NCBI GenBank assembly: GCA_023055505.1
Contig: JALIRH010000035.1
Span: 2,970,382-3,034,381 of the forward strand
DNA: 64,000 nt
Source: Callipepla californica brunnescens
Lineage: Eukaryota > Chordata > Aves > Galliformes > Odontophoridae
Direction of reading: 5' to 3'
This document shows positions 61,127 through 64,000 of this stretch, piece after piece. Position numbers and translations under genes: made by a program. How positions within the stretch are numbered: the first letter of the stretch is position 1; each line of letters opens with the position of its first letter. The notes beneath the pieces were generated by a model. The model was given only the letters and a program-made list of their open reading frames with translations, did not search any database and was not told where the DNA came from.

Positions 61127-63555
61127 CCCCAGCCTCGTGGCAAAGACTGGATTTGAACCGTTCAGGACAATGTTTTGACACAAATATTTAAGCTATTTAA
61201 AATAAGTAATAACCTTCAGTTCCCTTGAAGAGTATTATATTAAAAACAGAGAATGGGATTAAAACAGATTAGCTCCCAACGTTTCTTAATGTGGCAAACA
61301 GCATCAATCAGATCATATCAATGAAAGCTGACAGCTCAGGGAAATCCAGAGGACCGGATCCTCTCAGAAAAATGAGATATTTGATCAATTCTTTCAAATT
61401 CCCTTTTTTAAAGCTGTTAGAAATAGCACTGACTTTATAAAAACGTAATGACAGCTCAGCTTTTTTTTTAGCATAACAACCTGAAAGTGCATGAGAACAT
61501 TAAATTAAAGCAACCGGGTAATGCTGTGTGTAATATAGAAGTAAATACCACCGTCAATTAACTGTCCAAATACTATTGCCCATTGATTTTCCTCTCAGTG
61601 AAATAAGCAGAATGCCCTGCTTGCTATCCTGCAGTTTCACATCTGGAGGCAAACTGGTGAAATCCATCAAGCCACGAGGCAGGACCTGAAAGATGAGTCC
61701 CAAGGCAGTGTTAGGAGCTCAAGAAGTTGAGGTATGCAGAATTTCCATTTCACTCTGCCCGTGGTGCTGCCTGTGGCCAATCCCACTGCTTCCCATGCGA
61801 CCTGTCCCGCTGGATGCGTCTGTGTGCCCCACTGAAGAGTTGGGTGAACGTAGCAAGGGCTGCCTAGATGCACTGATGCAGTTGCTAATGAAGGAAAACT
61901 TGCAAACCTGTGTGTCATTGCTCAACTAGCCAACGCCATTCTGTACACATTTTGGCCATGAGAAACTAGCTCTCTGGTGAGAGCTGAGGGTGGGTGGGTG
62001 CTCAGCAGTGCAGCAGTGCTTCCTTCACGAGGAGCGCAGCGGATGGAGCGAAGCTGCAGCTCACCAGTGCCATCAAATCAAGCATGAACATAGCAGAGCC
62101 CCGTGCTTAAAATGGCATTATCAGCATGCTCTGTGGGAACCGGGGATCCAAATCCCTTTGCATTCACTTGGCATAATCTTTGAGAAATCTCTTCCCAACT
62201 GTTTTTAAATAAATCCTGTTAAATTCCGCAGAGAATTCTCCTTATCTCTCCACACCTGTGTGCCAGCCCTGTCTGCTCCTACCTTTTTTTTTCCCCCCAC
62301 ATTTGGACAAAAGAGAGCGTATCTGCGTGTGTCAGTGTGTCTGCAAGGAACTAAAGAGACAATTATCTTCAGCTGAAAATAAACATCACGAAACTATAGA
62401 TGCCTAATTTTTGCACCTGGAAGATCCTCTTACAGCCATTCACTGCTAATCACTCTTAGCTAATAAATGAATAGAATAACTAATGTGATTAGAGTAATTT
62501 GCCTATTCATCGGGAATATTAAATGAATTGAATATTTTGTATTGGGCCATCTCTCCGCATAGCCCTGATACTGTAATTAGCCCCATCTCTATTTCTTTGG
62601 CAAAGTCACCACGTTGGGTTCACTCTGCATGCTGGGACAGATGGACCCCAATGCCCCATGGTCACTCCTTCTGCCATACTTCCCAGCTGAAACCATGGCA
62701 CCCCTCAAAGGACATCAAGGTGATCCTCCAGGCAATGAGAATCCTGAAAACAGGAGTGGCAGCTGTGCTGTGGTGTTACAGAGGACTCAAGCTGATGTTG
62801 AATTAGGCAACAGATAACACACCATAGCCAACGAGCAGGTAATCAGATGGGGATTTGGAATATATCTGCTAAAGGAAAAGAGTCATTCGGGTCTGGGATA
62901 TATCTCAAGTCCATGCGAGATTCTTTGGGAGAAGGCAGGAAAGATTTAGAAAAGTGATTCTGGTTCTTATCCATGCCTAGCGAATAATGGCAACCTATAG
63001 TGCAACACAGAAACGATACATTAATAAAATTGCCAAAGATGATCTGTCACTTCCTCTTGGTGAGGAGCCAAAGCATTTTATAAAAAGCATTTGCACTTAA
63101 CCAGAATGATATCATAATCTGCCTCAGCTCGATCTTTTCATGCCTTCCTGGTGCTCCACAAAGCAGACATCAAGGTTTGCAGGAGACATCCTCAAAACGC
63201 CGCATTAAAATTAAAAGGGGAAGAGCCCATCGAAAAGCTGCACAAACAGAATCACCTTCAGCAAAACCTTGAGCATGAAATACGTGGCACCGTGCATGCT
63301 CGTAGCAGGAGAGGAAATTAAGAGGAGAAAACAATGAATTATTGAAGGCTTCAGGGTTCTCTAGTCTGTCTGGCTAGATCTGAAATCAAGATGTCACTGT
63401 GATCTCTTTCGAGGTCTCTTGCTGTCTTTGATTGGAGCAATGCAGATGTGAGCCAGGGCATAATGAGGGTTCGTTTGGGTTTTGTCTCCCCGCTTTGCAT
63501 TAACAGCTGTTTGCACTGACCTCATGCAGTCCCACATCTCTTCTCTCTGTTAATC

Positions 63556-63600
63556 TCTCTCTCTCTCTTTTTTTAATTAGTTTTTTTTTTTTTTTCTCCT
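63556..63600. repeat. (TC)n and T-run (intergenic)
   Basis: About seven TC units, then two T runs separated by aattag. Simple sequence. Confidence 0.85.
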
Positions 63601-64000
63601 AAGAAAAACAGAATGAAACAAAAGAAACAGAGAAATACAAAGACCTGGGGAGTTGAAAACCTCCCCCTGGCATTCTGGCAGGCAATAGCGTTCATCCTTA
63701 TTAAAGATACCTCCCCACACCTCTCAGGCATCCCAATGCTGAAGCAGGATCTGGGTTCCCATTTTCCAGGTGTGCCACAATGCAAACACAGAGCTACCTG
63801 GAGAGCATCCCCCGCTGTACAGATGAGGCAAAGTCCCTTCTCAATGCTCTTTCATCTGACTTGTCACCACGCAGCAGCTTCTTTCTCACCTACCCACAGC
63901 TCCTCACCATTATTTAGCTTTCCCTTAGGCCTGGGGTTTTCACTGTGCACCCCAAATGCATCTCACCGATTTACTTTGATATCTTTCATCTCTTTCCCCC

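Larger units (their letters stand above)
58159..64000. other. Intergenic region 4, no gene seen
   Basis: Holds the CTCF-like motif at 59144 and three simple tracts. AT-rich, repeat-poor blocks at 61130–61620 and 62330–62620 look like candidate non-coding conserved sequence. No coding or RNA gene recognised up to the window edge. Confidence 0.75.

Overview
The window is vertebrate nuclear DNA, almost certainly bird and most likely chicken or a close galliform. It holds one split gene with 47 recognisable coding exons, short introns, many CR1 LINE fragments typical of bird genomes, and one decayed mariner element resembling chicken Galluhop. I see no prokaryotic, plasmid or viral gene organisation. 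In chicken this gene is expected on a microchromosome (chromosome 24), but that placement is knowledge, not something the bases show.

1–34,125 is SORL1 (sortilin-related receptor, SorLA/LR11) on the + strand. All coding exons except the first are present. By alignment to the 48-exon human gene as I know it, these are exons 2–48 (2,286–30,971). They join without a frameshift or stop into 2,118 codons, against 2,119 for the matching part of the 2,214-residue human protein. Exon 1 (signal peptide, propeptide, furin site) lies upstream, so 1–2,285 is the end of intron 1. In order the exons encode: the VPS10 domain (exons 2–13), the 10CC module (14–16), a YWTD beta-propeller (17–21), an EGF-type module (22), eleven LDL-receptor class A repeats, one per exon (23–33), six fibronectin type III domains (34–46), stalk plus transmembrane helix plus FANSHY tail motif (47), and the acidic cluster with the GGA-binding C-terminus (48). 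The 3' UTR runs to a cluster of AATAAA signals at 34,037–34,108.

34,126–64,000 is an intergenic stretch in which I find no credible gene. It holds CR1 fragments, the mariner remnant, a roughly 700-bp polypurine array containing 494 uninterrupted purines, a four-copy 42-bp minisatellite, several simple repeats, good matches to the CTCF motif, and AT-rich homeobox-motif-rich blocks that could be conserved regulatory elements.

No undescribed biological system is evident. The best leads are the polypurine array, the CTCF-like motifs, the minisatellite, and some chicken-specific substitutions in otherwise conserved SORL1 modules. Comparisons to human SORL1 are from memory.
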